A stretch of DNA of 64,000 nt from Cryoendolithus antarcticus (Eukaryota; Ascomycota; Dothideomycetes; Cladosporiales; Cladosporiaceae), in the NCBI GenBank assembly GCA_002077065.1, contig NAJO01000022.1:724810-788809 (forward strand), in the 5' to 3' direction. The translations under genes and the position numbers were made by a program. The notes below the pieces were generated by a model, which did no database searches, was not told the DNA's origin, and worked only from the letters and a program-made list of their open reading frames with translations. This document shows, piece by piece, positions 21,263 through 32,480 of this stretch; within the stretch, counting starts at the first letter, position 1, and each line of letters starts with the position of its first letter.

Positions 21263-21902
21263 CTTGCCCGCTTCCGTACATTGCTACACAGGGTCAAGTG
21301 AAGTGTGAGAAGACGCATCTGGAGGAGACGCGACTCGGGAAGTGGAGGGCCTTGGCGGGCTCAGGCTTCACGTCTGTGTTGATCAACCCCTGATCATCAT
21401 TCACTTTCTAACCTCAGACCATCGGAGAGAAAGTCACATAAAGTCCTGCGTTACACACGAAGCCGAGGATTATTAGGCCTGGGATCGGATCACCTCGTCG
21501 GGGTGGTCTTCACACATCAACATGGCACACGCTGGTGGCAACACATGTTTGTTAGGCATCTCATTATCAGTGATGGAGACGACAACTCACAGTCGCATAC
21601 GTGACTCGCGCTGAGTCTTTCCTGCTCTTCTTGGTTCTGTCATGTCTCGTGGTTCATATTGGTATTCTTATTTGTCAAGCGCAACATAGCCTGCTCAACC
21701 GCAGCTTCTGAAAGGACATTACAGCCCGCACGCGGGAAGGTAAGAGCATGAGGTCTCTTGACTGCCTAATGGCATGTAAACGTTCTCGAGTCGCCATGCT
21801 GAGGATCTCAACATCGCACGCTTACATGGACATAAGAGCAGCTGATAAGTGGACGTCGACACTTACGTTCGAAGGCAACGAAGAAACCTCACGCTGATTA
21901 GC
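21263..21902. other. Divergent intergenic region
   Basis: It separates two uncharacterised genes transcribed away from each other and presumably holds both promoters. I see no recognisable gene or RNA. Confidence 0.5.
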
Positions 21903-24900
21903 ATGTTTTCCCGATCAAGCAGCACTAACGGAGATCGTCTTCGCAACACAAGAACATCGGCATCTGGCCGGCGATCGGGCACGATCTCAGATCCATTCAT
22001 CTCACACCAGCATGCTGGAGTCGCCGCCACAGAAGCATACAAGCGTGCGCAGGCAGCGGAGAAGCATGGTCCCCTGGTTCACAGATCGAGCCCAGCCAGA
22101 CCACAACGGCGCAAGAGTCAAACATCAGGTCGATCCGAAGGCAGCCATCTTGAAGAAGCACGACTTGGACGACGGAGATCTACTCAAAGACGCGACAGTT
22201 GCATCGCGGCTCCTCAGGTCCGCACGGGACCATCGAAGCAGTACATGCCGGATCCGCCTCGTTCGCCCCGAGTTGGCGAGACCATCATCACTCGCAAGCG
22301 ATCTGTCATCCCGCCGAGCCCCGTAGCAATCACTGAGCCGATACGACATGCTCTGCCACCGAGCGTTGACCGGCGTCACGGCCGGTATCTGTCCAGCGCC
22401 GAGAACGGAAGTCCTGCACCCCGACTCACTTCAGTCTGTCGTGACTCGCAACATCAACAAACGCCTCGTCATACCGACAAGAGCTATGAAGAGGGGCTGT
22501 CGATCCGATACACACAGCCGCATAGCTACGCAGAGCGAATGAGCGGTATTGCTTCATCGCCGCCTGCCATGCCCATTCGTGAGACGCAGACAGACGACGA
22601 TATCGTAGCGATGGCCCGAGATCGTTATCTGCAGGATTTCCAACAGAAGAAACCACGCGAACGGAAGTCGCTCTTCTTCGGCTCTGTGCAGAAGCTGCAG
22701 AAATGCAGCTTGACAGACCTACGACACGATCGAGGCTCCACACGGCAAGACTCTTCCGCACGCATCGCCGAAGCTGTCAACAGTGCAGCTCCATTAGGGA
22801 AGTCCACGGACGCAGCGCACCAGGGGTCCCCTCTCCCCGGCATGCAAGGCAGCCCTGCGCAGAATCCGCGTGGCGTTTCTGGATTAATCAAGGAACGATT
22901 CAGCAAGCTCTTCAGGAAGCCTTCGCGTGTACCTTCCGGTCTTCCAGCTCAGCAGGTCCGAGCCGAGACTCTACATCACCCAGTGCTGGCGACTGGCAGT
23001 CCAATAGATGAGCAACATACCGACAACACCAGTGACCCATTTGTCATGATGTCGCTTGAAACGCCAACAGTGGAACGCGGACCTCCACAACCCATCATTG
23101 ACAGTGTTGGGAGCAGACTCAGTGTTGGCTACGACAGCACTGACGCAAAGTCTCGAGTGACGAGTTGGACTAACTCGACGGCAGCTGACACCATGAGCAC
23201 GCAGGGGTTCCTATATAACCCGCAATCGGTCGACGAACATGGTCGAATGCGGCGAGTGTCCAGCATCTCGACACTGCGAAAGAAAAGCTCGTTCTTTGGC
23301 CGCGCAATCCAAACTCGTCTGCGAAAGGCTAGCCGTGCTGACATGGCAAGTTCAGAAAAGAGTCAAGTTCTGTTCGAGGCGCTGCGAGACCGAAGTCGCC
23401 AGCCAGAGCAGACGCCCAGTATATCGACTTCCAAAACTAATGAAGACAATGTGTTGGGACCAGTGCATGATCGCTCTTCTCTCCCACCGCAGGTTTCACA
23501 ATCGGTTGACCCCTCGGCTGGCACAGTCCGGACAATCCGTTCTGAAGTCGAGCTACCTCGACCGCAGATGATGTCGCCCGTCATCGAAGCCTCACCAGAC
23601 CGTGCACCTCAGCGGTCGAGCTCACCCAGTACGACACCTACGCAGAGAAATTTAAGCACTACCCGTACGAAGCGACCTAGCACCATGTACGCTAAAGTAC
23701 CAACACAGGAGCATATCGCACGTCGCATGCAACGCGCTCAGAACAGATGGCAGGGCCCACTGGACGCCGCTTCACCTGCTGCCGAACGGCACTTCAGTGG
23801 GAAGTACGTCGAAGACAACCCATACGAGCTGCCATCATTAGGCCGAAACGTATACTATGAGCCCGTCAAGGATACCGGAGGGTTGCCGCGACGTTCGAGG
23901 GTATCCGAGACGAGGCCAGTCGCGAGGGATGCTCTGATATCTCCAAGCCTGTACTCCCGTGCATCGGACGACGCGTCGCCTCGGCCAACGTCTCCGGAAG
24001 GTCATGGTGGGACCCTGATCACAGTGACTAGTCGATCGGTCAAGCGGTACGAGCTATCGCCACCGAAGCAGCGAGCAACAGCGGTTGATCAGCCTGTGCA
24101 AGGTAGTCGTGAATGGCGCAAGTGGCTGTCCGATGAGCTTCAAACATTCGCCGAATCACCGAATGAAAGCGATGACCGACCGCGACTGCAGCAGGAGATG
24201 TTAGTGGAGGAAGGGGAAACCTCGGCCGTGCTTGGCAAGCAAGACCACGACAGTCGCAGACCCATGTCCAAGCGACACACATCTGACTCACCACCTGCTA
24301 CAGGCAAGCACAAGGACTCTAAGAATCGGCGCTCACGGGCTACGAGTAGGCGCTCAAGCTACATGAACGAGCGTTTCCCAATGATCGAGTCCAGCCGCAA
24401 CTCGAGTCGCCAAAGTCAAAGTCGACAGAGCGCAAGAAACAGCCGTAAAATCTCGTCGATCGACTCCGAACGTCCCGTTCACACTTCTCGCGGAGAGGAT
24501 GTAACGCAGCCCAGCTCTGAGGTCTTCGTGACGCACGCTACAGCCGATCGAACACTTCGCACGCATCGCTCCGCGGTCGCTTTCCAGCATACGAACGACA
24601 GCGACTCTGTGCTGAAGTCGATATCTTACCAATCTGCCCAAACATCCCAGGACGTGCCCAATACTGCGCAGTCTGCAAAGATGGACGCCGCTCAGGGCAG
24701 GGCCGACTATCGTCACGAACCGAGCGTGCAAGCCTCCAGCAAAGCCAAGTCTGCATTCGACCTTCGTGCGAGCTACAAAGTCAATGCTATCGGAGCCACT
24801 CGTTCAATTGACGCGCATCGCAAGATGGCGACGGTGCCAATCTTCGACGACAATACGATTCGCAACATTTCAGCAGGACCGTACGGGCCGCAGACTACTG

Positions 24901-25184
24901 GTAAACTTGCGCCTTGGACTGATACTACGAATAGAGAGAACACCCCACCGCGTGATCAAGAGAGTCTTCCCGCGTTGTCAAGCTCGGAGTGGCTCGCTGG
25001 ACCGACGAGTAAGAAGTCTGTCTCGACTTTGAATGGTCAACAAACTACGACGGCCAGGTACTCGTCGCCAACCAAGCTTCCGTATGCAGGTGGGAACGGT
25101 GGGAGTCCAGGACAAAGGTTGGCGACTGGGTGGCTGGAGGAGAGGGTCAGTAAGAGCGGTGAGAACTCGCCAGCTTTTGTGTAG
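21903..25184 (+). CDS. Large Ser/Arg-rich, mostly disordered protein of unknown function
   Basis: One exon of 1,093 residues starts at the ATG at 21903 (an earlier GTG in frame was rejected). Composition is dominated by Ser, Arg, Pro, Thr and Gln with many R-x-x-S and S-P sites, indicating a disordered, heavily phosphorylatable protein. Short ordered-looking islands occur: LIKERFSKLFRKPSR (about 330), STLRKKSSFFGRAIQTRLRK (about 460), a block with PTQEHIARRMQRAQNRWQGP (about 607) and GSREWRKWLSDELQTFAES (about 745). The last two look like helical linear motifs and are the best handles for homology search. Arg-rich stretches near 815-860 may be nuclear or membrane-binding. No enzyme domain or membrane segment is visible. 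I do not assign a function. Confidence 0.82.
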   Translation: MFSRSSSTNGDRLRNTRTSASGRRSGTISDPFISHQHAGVAATEAYKRAQAAEKHGPLVHRSSPARPQRRKSQTSGRSEGSHLEEARLGRRRSTQRRDSCIAAPQVRTGPSKQYMPDPPRSPRVGETIITRKRSVIPPSPVAITEPIRHALPPSVDRRHGRYLSSAENGSPAPRLTSVCRDSQHQQTPRHTDKSYEEGLSIRYTQPHSYAERMSGIASSPPAMPIRETQTDDDIVAMARDRYLQDFQQKKPRERKSLFFGSVQKLQKCSLTDLRHDRGSTRQDSSARIAEAVNSAAPLGKSTDAAHQGSPLPGMQGSPAQNPRGVSGLIKERFSKLFRKPSRVPSGLPAQQVRAETLHHPVLATGSPIDEQHTDNTSDPFVMMSLETPTVERGPPQPIIDSVGSRLSVGYDSTDAKSRVTSWTNSTAADTMSTQGFLYNPQSVDEHGRMRRVSSISTLRKKSSFFGRAIQTRLRKASRADMASSEKSQVLFEALRDRSRQPEQTPSISTSKTNEDNVLGPVHDRSSLPPQVSQSVDPSAGTVRTIRSEVELPRPQMMSPVIEASPDRAPQRSSSPSTTPTQRNLSTTRTKRPSTMYAKVPTQEHIARRMQRAQNRWQGPLDAASPAAERHFSGKYVEDNPYELPSLGRNVYYEPVKDTGGLPRRSRVSETRPVARDALISPSLYSRASDDASPRPTSPEGHGGTLITVTSRSVKRYELSPPKQRATAVDQPVQGSREWRKWLSDELQTFAESPNESDDRPRLQQEMLVEEGETSAVLGKQDHDSRRPMSKRHTSDSPPATGKHKDSKNRRSRATSRRSSYMNERFPMIESSRNSSRQSQSRQSARNSRKISSIDSERPVHTSRGEDVTQPSSEVFVTHATADRTLRTHRSAVAFQHTNDSDSVLKSISYQSAQTSQDVPNTAQSAKMDAAQGRADYRHEPSVQASSKAKSAFDLRASYKVNAIGATRSIDAHRKMATVPIFDDNTIRNISAGPYGPQTTGKLAPWTDTTNRENTPPRDQESLPALSSSEWLAGPTSKKSVSTLNGQQTTTARYSSPTKLPYAGGNGGSPGQRLATGWLEERVSKSGENSPAFV

Positions 25185-25628
25185 TATAAGCAGGCGCTTT
25201 GGCATCATTCCAGAGCATGTCCACGATCGCAGCAAATAAAGGCAAGTATTGAACGAGATCGCATCTAATGCATCGGGTTGATTCACATGACTCGGGTGCT
25301 GATCTTCACCGCTGCCGATTCGCGCTCTCCGCGCTGTCTCGGTGCCGAGATTTGGTCAGCAGCTCGTCAGCGGAAGGAATCGATTCCGTCTTCCATGCGC
25401 CTCTTCTCGGCGTATACGCACCCAACATACTCAGGTTAGTAGTAAGTCATGTCGATTAGACTAAACCTTCCCACGAACAGGGGACTTAATCTAGCCTGCG
25501 AGGAAGTTGAATAAGCGCCATATGTTCACTTGCGTCCTGATGTAGGCCATGGTACCCTTTCCGTAACCTCTACGATTCACGCATGGTGCAGTAGCTCTGA
25601 ATTTCATCATTCTATCGCACCTTTCGCG
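25185..25628. other. Intergenic region upstream of the nitroreductase
   Basis: Nothing recognisable beyond the expected terminator and promoter. Confidence 0.5.
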
Positions 25629-26545
25629 ATGAGGACCCACTCGTTGTCTAAGCTTCTGTTCAATGGCACGGCAGTACAAAAGCCTTTGCATTCCTCGATC
25701 AAGTCGCGATTCACTCCTGTCATCTCCTCACGCACCTTCATACCTCAACAACGCATCAATCCTAGCTTCACTACCCGCCACTCATCTTCGACCTCAGCTC
25801 CATCAACGCCCAACATGACGAGCAAGATCAGCCTACACGATGCAGTTCACCTTCGCCGGTCTATCTACCAGCTCACCAAGACCTCGACCATCTCAGACGA
25901 CCGTATCGCGGAGATCGTCCAGGATGCCCTTGAGAACTGCCCATCCACGTTCAACTCCCAGTCCACTCGCATCGTCGTGCTTCTCAAAGAGGAACACACC
26001 AAGTTCTGGAAAGTCGTGGAGGACATCTTGAAGGCCATTGTACCTGCCGACCAGTTCGAGCACACGGCACAGCGTCTTACTGGATTTAGCGGAGGCTACG
26101 GCACTGTAAGCTGGATCTCTTCACTGCGTGGTGACCAGCCGTAAGCTCACAAGGTGAAGGTTCTATTCTACGAAGACCCCGAAGTCACCAAGGGACTGCA
26201 GACCAAGATGCCGCTCTACGCAGACAAGTTCCCTGCGTGGGCCGAACACACCTCCGCCATTCACCAGTACGCCATCTGGACCGCGTTCGAGGCCGAGGGA
26301 CTAGGTGCCAACTTGCAGCACTACAACCCTCTCCCAAATCAGTAAGCGGACCATACCCTGAGGCGAAAGCGCAATGCTGACATGTATGTGTCTGTAGGAA
26401 AGCGTCAGAGATCTGGGGCATCCCCCAGGAGTGGCCACTCATCGCCCAGCTTGTCTTTGGTGGCGTTGCTGAGGGTGCTCGCGAGAATCTGCCTAAGAAG
26501 GACCAGACGCCGATCAAGAAGAGGCTCTTCGTCCACGGCAAATAG
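25629..26545 (+). CDS. Nitroreductase-family protein with a mitochondrial-type leader
   Basis: Exons 25629-26105, 26154-26341 and 26398-26545 (introns 48 and 56 bases) give 270 residues. After a Ser/Arg/Thr-rich leader of about 62 residues, the body starts at a second Met (MTSKISLHDAVHLRRSIYQL). The spliced sequence carries the signature of the fungal Frm2/Hbn1-type group: SGGYGT-VKVLFYEDPEV, FPAWAEHTSAIHQYAIWTAFEAEGLGANLQHYNP and WGIPQEWPLIAQLVFG. The family uses FMN and NAD(P)H to reduce nitro compounds or quinones and has been linked in yeast to oxidative and nitrosative stress. The internal Met allows a cytosolic form of about 208 residues. Convergent with the Rsr1 gene. Confidence 0.93.
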
Positions 26546-26877
26546 AGCGCTCTGCTGCATGATTCGGGTCGTGGTCACCACACGCATAGCTAGTGACATG
26601 GACCTGCAAGCCCTTGACGACTTACAACATGTACACAGTACAATGCACAACCTCACAGTGGTTCCTTCGTCTCGAACAGATGTCTCACTGTTGGCACCGC
26701 TCACAATTCCTCAGCAACAGCTCGGTCACGTCTACATCCGCGTGTGTGTCACATTGCTCCAGTGACACCAGAGAAGCCCACGTGTGTTGTTCGTTCGTTC
26801 GATCATGTATTTCGGCCACCTGTGGCACCTCATGTCTATACCCAATGCTTTTCGAACAAGTCATCTCAGACCAGCGA
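26546..26877. other. Convergent intergenic region
   Basis: The nitroreductase and Rsr1 genes end toward each other here. No gene recognised. Confidence 0.5.
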
Positions 26878-27747
26878 TCACAATATCACACATCGACTCC
26901 CTCTCTCTTTATCCCTATCCCTTCGCCTTCTGCCCTCGCCTCGCTTCGGCCGTCGACTTGGCTGGTCTTTCCTCACACTCATATCCTTCCGCAAGATCTG
27001 CCGACATACATCCACGAACACCTCATTGACGTTCAGCCTCCGCCTTGCACTCGTCTCGTAGTAAGGTATATTCCCCCACTGCTGGCTGACCTGGAACGCT
27101 CGCGCGCGAGTAACTCGACGGTCATCCTCGAGATCCGCTTTGTTGCCGACGAGGACTATGGGGATATTCGGCTCATGCTGCTTCATGTGCACTATCTGTT
27201 CGCGAAGCTCGGCGAGCTCGGCCAGGGAGGAGGGTGAGGTGATGCTGAAAACTAGAAGGAAGCCTTGGGCGTAGCGCATATACATTTCTCTATTCCGCTG
27301 TTAGCAAGTGTTGCAACGAGTGACGGCGAACGTGGGCATTGGGGTGAAGCTACCGTATCGACGCTGGAAACAAGGTCAGCCTGGGTGTCTTCTACTCATG
27401 TACTACATTGACGTACTAAATTGTTCCGTTCCCGCCGTGTCCATGATCTCCAGCATCACTTGTCGTCCATCCACATCGATCGTCTTGCGATATGTGTCCT
27501 CGATCGTTGGGTCATATCGCTCAATGAAGATTCCTTGTACAAATTGCGCTGGGGCTGATCTCAGTACTAGAGCATTGTGGAACCCATCCCAAGATCAACA
27601 TACCAGTCAACGCGCTTTTGCCAACACCGCCAGAGCCCAGCACTGCTATGTTATACTCTCTTCTCTTTGTCAGTCTTGACCCCAGACAGATATCCGCGTA
27701 GATTGGCCTACCGTTGTGGTCCTGCTCGCGACGACATTACCACACAT
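26878..27747 (-). CDS. RSR1: Ras-family GTPase, Rsr1/Bud1 (Rap-like)
   Basis: Five exons (27747-27712, 27664-27604, 27548-27417, 27363-27354, 27289-26878) give 216 residues. The P-loop is [11 protein letters not shown], the effector loop [12 protein letters not shown]3 DTAGTEQF, G4 NKAD and G5 ETSA. The C-terminus is polybasic ([17 protein letters not shown]) and ends in CVIL, a CaaX box with Leu, which predicts geranylgeranylation and plasma-membrane localisation. In yeast Rsr1 directs bud site and cell polarity; in filamentous fungi the homologue acts in hyphal growth. The fourth exon is only 10 bases and supplies residues TSIR of switch II; without it the frames on either side do not join. 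Codon and splice logic fit well throughout, although the 12-residue first exon is less certain. Confidence 0.9.
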
Positions 27748-28763
27748 CAGAACTCCACGGCTGTGAAAGGACGCGCATTGAGCAACTTGCTGTCCTAGGT
27801 GTATGGCATGTGATTGAAGAATCAGTCCAGTAAATGCCCCAGGCTCTCAGGCGATCAGGACGTCGGATATCGACAGCCTGTTCCTGGAGTCTGGACTCCC
27901 TAGGTTGCTGGCCGACACTGAGCAAGGCAGGACATTCAAGCCTTGCGATCTGATTCAGACCAGTGTAGCACCAAGCCGATGCCGTGCGACCTATATTGGT
28001 GCAGTCTGCTCGCTTCGGAGATGTGAAGTCCGGGCGTGAAGATCTCAAATACAAAGCTTATCTAAACGATAGGATGAGAGGAACATCACGAACACATTCG
28101 AAGAAGGAAATGCATGGCCCGAGCTATGATCATCTATTTCTCTTGCCCGTTCCTGAAGCTCTTCCACGCTAGAAGATCCCGAGGCCGCGGTAATACGCCA
28201 ATGCACGAAGCTGCAATGGTAGCCTGTCACAACAGCGGAATGAGCCTTGCGTTTGCATCCTGACATCAGTGGCCGACATTTGACGACGCTGAAGCTAGTA
28301 CACGGGCTCTAATATCTACGACTGGCTAGGCCGGCCGAGATGCTCTAGCTTCGAACAGGCTCAATGCCTGTTTAGCACGCGAGCGGGACCTGCATGTTGT
28401 TCGGCAATTGAGTTGCGTGTCGACATCATTCGCTTGCTATCATAGCTGTCGCCGGCCCGCTCATGCGCGCTGTCGATAGGCTCGCACCAGTGCTGCGGGT
28501 TCGTAAGGTGCGTGGTATCATTGGATATAGAATTTGTTGAGCTTAAGCTAGATTAAAGTGCAGAAGACTACTGGAACGGGAGCTCATCTTCCACGCGGTA
28601 TGCAAGGCTAGCTCTCGTCACATGAAAGTACAATGACGGCGGAAGCGTCTCGACATCGACGAAACTTGACATCAGAGTCTTCCACGCCGACGAATCCCAG
28701 AGCGTTGCACATGAAGATACTCTAGCGCTCATCGAGATATCCTTTCTAGCTACCAACACCAGG
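27748..28763. other. Long intergenic region
   Basis: About 1 kb between two reverse-strand genes. It contains the Rsr1 promoter; I found no tRNA-like element, repeat or convincing gene. Confidence 0.5.
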
Positions 28764-30414
28764 TCACTTCGACTCGCAATAGGCCATGACCACTTTCGCC
28801 AAATTTGAAACTGTATCAGGCTCGTCGAAAACTTGTGCATGGTCAAGATCATCCCACCAGAGTATATCCAGTCCCTGCCCTCGCCATGAACGATTTTTCC
28901 ACGGTGTGCAAGTCTGCATGCTCGGCGATAGCTGCATCTCAGAGCCGAGGATTCGGCTTCTGTCTTGCATTTCATCGGATAGCAGATACCTTGCCACGCC
29001 AGCAGTATTGACAATCAAATCTTTCCTAGCCAATGAGATGGTAACGCGCAGTCCTCGCCTCACGAGTTCTTCTAGCCGATCTTTCCACAAACAATTCTCA
29101 TACCAGAAGAAGTGCCTTCCCAGAACATGAGAGATGCTCGGATCTTGGCTCGCGAACCACCAGAGTTGCCACTCGTTGGCTTTCCTGGGGTGCCGAACTG
29201 TGAAGTTGTAGGCTACGTCCGGTAGATGGAGATTGATCGTCACTGGATCGATGAGCAAGACTGATGTGATCCGGGAGCTGAGTGCTTCGTCATAGAGAAT
29301 GTGGGTACCAAGCACAGAGCCATATGAGTGAGCTACCAGGACGAATTCATTGTAGCCGTGCGCGTCAATGACTGTGGTGAGCTGAGGTAAAAAATTCGCA
29401 CGGCCGAGGATGGGACTTGTCAGCCGAGAACTGATGGGCAGGATCTCCAGAGCCAGGACGCCCACTTGACCATCAGAGTGCTTATCGCTGGACTCGACAG
29501 GGAGCTGACGGTCCAGCTCACGAAGGAAGTTCACATGTGGAAGAAGACCAATGCCAATGCCTGTTAGCCCATTTGTGAGTACGAGGGTGATAGAGTGGAA
29601 GTCGAGCGAATTCGAAGACCATCTGTTCGCGAGGACACTCGTACTTACCATGCAGGAATACGACAGGCGGCCGCGTCTTGGAAGTGTGCGGTCTACACCA
29701 GTAACTCAAATCTTTCACAGGAGACGAATGGCTTGCATATAATGTCGCAGGACGAGGTGGCATTACCCAGGGACCACCGAGGCCAGTGCGGTAGTGCACG
29801 AAGCCATTCGAGTGCAAACGTAGCGCGGCAATCGTGTCGATGAGTATCATCAGGCCATACCACAACAGACACCGCGGCTGCATGTTGATGGGATCGATTG
29901 TCAATCGCAAGCTCTTTGCAGAACCACTACCAACCGCAAGCGGGTGGTCGAGCATGGCTTCCACCTGGTATACGTAGCCATCCAGCTCCTGGGCATCGAT
30001 ATCGGTCGCGCGACCCTCCCAGAAGGCCCAGTCCAAAAAACGACGTAGCTCACCACGCCCGATCTCCTCGATCTTGGCACCGCGGAACCAGCCTGAGAGG
30101 AAGCTCTCGATGTTGTCGATCTCACCGCAGACCTTATGAAACAGTGCCTCGCGATCTGTGCGCGAGCGCAGGGGTGGATGGACAGCCTCTCGTTGAAGAT
30201 AGCGCCGGTACCAGAGAAAGAACACATACACGGCAGCCTCCGCAGCTATGTAGGCATAATGTACGCGCCAGAGGGTCGAGACCCTGTCATGACTTCCAGT
30301 ATATGAGCGCCAGGCATTCCAGATAGTCCAAGCAAGGCAGGATGGTCCGATACTCTGCAGCAGCAGTATCGTAATCCGTATGAAGATCAACGAGGCCACT
30401 GTATCTTTGAGCAT
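28764..30414 (-). CDS. Membrane-anchored alpha/beta hydrolase
   Basis: Exons 30414-29649 and 29560-28764 (88-base intron, GTAAGT...GCTAACAG) give 520 residues; the join restores PVVFLHG-IGIGLLPHVNFLREL, with the HG oxyanion motif. The nucleophile elbow is LVAHSYGSVLG (Ser in H-S-Y-G). A candidate acid lies in LLIDPVTINLHLPD, and the catalytic His is probably in DDLDHAQVF near the C-terminus. Residues 1-80 contain two hydrophobic segments (SLIFIRITILLLQSIGP and YIAAEAAVYVFFLWY), suggesting attachment to a membrane. The reading frame is open upstream to an ATG at 30798, but that extension looks non-coding, so I use the ATG at 30414. Substrate, probably a lipid or ester, is unknown. Confidence 0.85.
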
Positions 30415-30855
30415 CTTGCGCCTGGCGAGCGCTTCCGGCGCCAGTAGACTCTTCTCACGAGCACAATTCTCACGAAAAGCATTGTGGCGAACGGCAAGGC
30501 AATTTATCCACAGACAGATTACTAAGTGGCTGCAAAGTGCAGTATGTTGTTGGGGTGTTGGGGTGGGGTTTGGGACGATCGATGGATGTACCGTCGCGAG
30601 AATGCTTGGCAGGAAAATCGGTCCGTGGAAGAATTCGCCACAGCCATTGGCAGCAAGGCAAGCTACATCACCACTGAATAAGCCGCGGGAAGCTTCACTA
30701 AGCCTCGATACCATGCTCTGGGTAGCCGCCAGCTGGCCAGTCTGCCTTTGAGACTTCTGGCTTCCTGTCGTCCTGATTTCGTTTTGGCACATATGCATCG
30801 GCGAACCAGAGTTCAGTCCTACTGCTATGACAGATAACAGCGGTACTATACCTCA
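30415..30855. other. Intergenic region upstream of the hydrolase
   Basis: It is open in the hydrolase frame up to 30798 without stops, so a longer N-terminus is possible, but the composition is unlike the gene body. Confidence 0.4.
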
Positions 30856-32018
30856 CTACAACCCTCCCTTAATCTCCGCCTCAGCAAACTCCGCAAACGT
30901 CCTCCCCTTCTCCACCTCCTCCCACAGATTCGGCTGCGTAAAGACAGCCATCGTGTTCCTCGCAATCTTTCCCGCAACACCGTCCACCTTGCCACCCCTC
31001 ACGAAATGTGGCACAGCCCTGAAAGCTCCCCTCGTGATAAGCTGCAGTGCCATGCCCGTCTGAAATGCCAGACAGTCCCGAGGAATGTGGACTTGCGTTG
31101 TATGACCGCTGCGCGACTTGATCCAAAGGCCAGCTTTCGGGTCCGGGTGAGCTTCTAGCTCAGGGAGGTGGGGCGGGTAACTGTCGGTTGTAGGGCGATA
31201 GGGCGAGTGCGTGGCTTCATCGACGAACATCTGGCTGGTGAGGCCGGTGAGAGCGCCGATGTCGACGTGGGTAGCACACCAGTCATCGTCGATATCCACG
31301 CCCGAGTCCGTGCTTTCCTTAGGCTCAGCGGAAGTGACTGAAGGCGGAGGAGGAAAGTAATGCAGCAGTCTGGCCTTCGTGCTCACACTACTCCTCACTA
31401 TGTTCTCGAGCGTGCCCTCGGAGTAGCCATCCAATTTTGCGACGCCGTAGCGATCGCAACTTCTCGCCACCAAGGCAGCAACGTCGACGATCAGTCTGCA
31501 CATCGTCTCGAACGTCTCTTCGAAACCAGACAGGACAGATTCCTCGGGCCAAACATTCGGACTAGTCATCGCGACATTGTCCGGGTAGAGACTGCGAGCC
31601 TTTGCTTCCAGCTCAGTGTTGTGAACCGGTTGTGCGTAGTAAGATCCCTTGAGCGTGTCGTAGCGGCCATCTGCTAGCGTCTCTTTGCCACAAGACCAGC
31701 CGACGCTATAGTTCGCTTCGGCCTTCTCGAGCTTTGCTAAGAGGATTTCAATCAGTACACAACATTGAGATGAAAGTTGTAATCGGACGCCGGCTTACCC
31801 AATTGTTCGCCTTCCAGATTGGCTAGGTACGAGCTCATGCTCAGCAGCTTTTGCCGCAGTGACACAAACTCCTTAGGTAGGTCGCGCACAATGATGATAC
31901 CCAGACTTTCGGGCCCGAAGGCCGTCTCGAGAGTGTCGAGTGATACATTGCCATGAGCCAAGTCGTTGAGCGAGACATTTATAGCCTGTGGCTGCGATTG
32001 CGGGCGTGACTTTGCCAT
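30856..32018 (-). CDS. 2-oxoglutarate/Fe(II)-dependent oxygenase-like protein
   Basis: Exons 32018-31799 and 31736-30856 (62-base intron) give 366 residues. The protein belongs to the isopenicillin-N-synthase-like fold: an N-terminal part with NYSVGWSCGKETLADGR and GSYYAQPVH, then the jelly-roll core. Iron ligands are readable as His and Asp in CATHVDIG and His in AVPHFVRGG; the 2-oxoglutarate-binding Arg fits IARNTMAVF (R-x-T). The order LTGLTS, GLWIKSRSG, IPRDCLAFQTG is typical of a widespread fungal subgroup with no known substrate. An acidic insert (SAEPKESTDSGVDIDDD) precedes the core. It lacks membrane or secretion signals and is probably cytosolic. Not obviously part of a biosynthetic cluster. 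Confidence 0.88.
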
Positions 32019-32480
32019 GATCGGAAAGCAGGAGCTTGATGAGTTGTTTGACTACTATCGTATCAGAGAAGGGAAGGATTGATCATGAAATCTAGGAGCA
32101 TGACATTTCTCGAGACTCGACTTCACATTAGCTTTCGTGTGCTTTACACTAATACGAGTGCAGTGATGCGTACTCGGAGGTGCCTTTGAGTGACCATGAA
32201 ATTGCAGCCAAGGCCAAGCGTCAAGGCGGACGGATCATGGCAAGACAGCACGAACAACGTAATGAGAATCGATTGAACGGACAGCAGTATGTCAATGTTG
32301 AGTACCAAGATGACTAAGGTAGCAGCACTCTTGTGTGGTATACATCGACAGGCACCCTATGACTGACTGTGTCAAGCCTCCATAAATCATTCCTCCCAAT
32401 CCCACCCGACTCAAACGCCGCCAACGTCCATCGCTAAATATCGCTCAACCCAAATCAAGGCACCCGCCGCGCTCATACCC
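32019..32480. other. Intergenic region
   Basis: Lies between two reverse-strand genes. No gene or structured element seen. Confidence 0.5.

Noticed and set aside
30415..30798. N-terminal extension of the alpha/beta hydrolase to the ATG at 30798
   Set aside because: The frame is open but lacks family resemblance; the ATG at 30414 starts just before the membrane segment.
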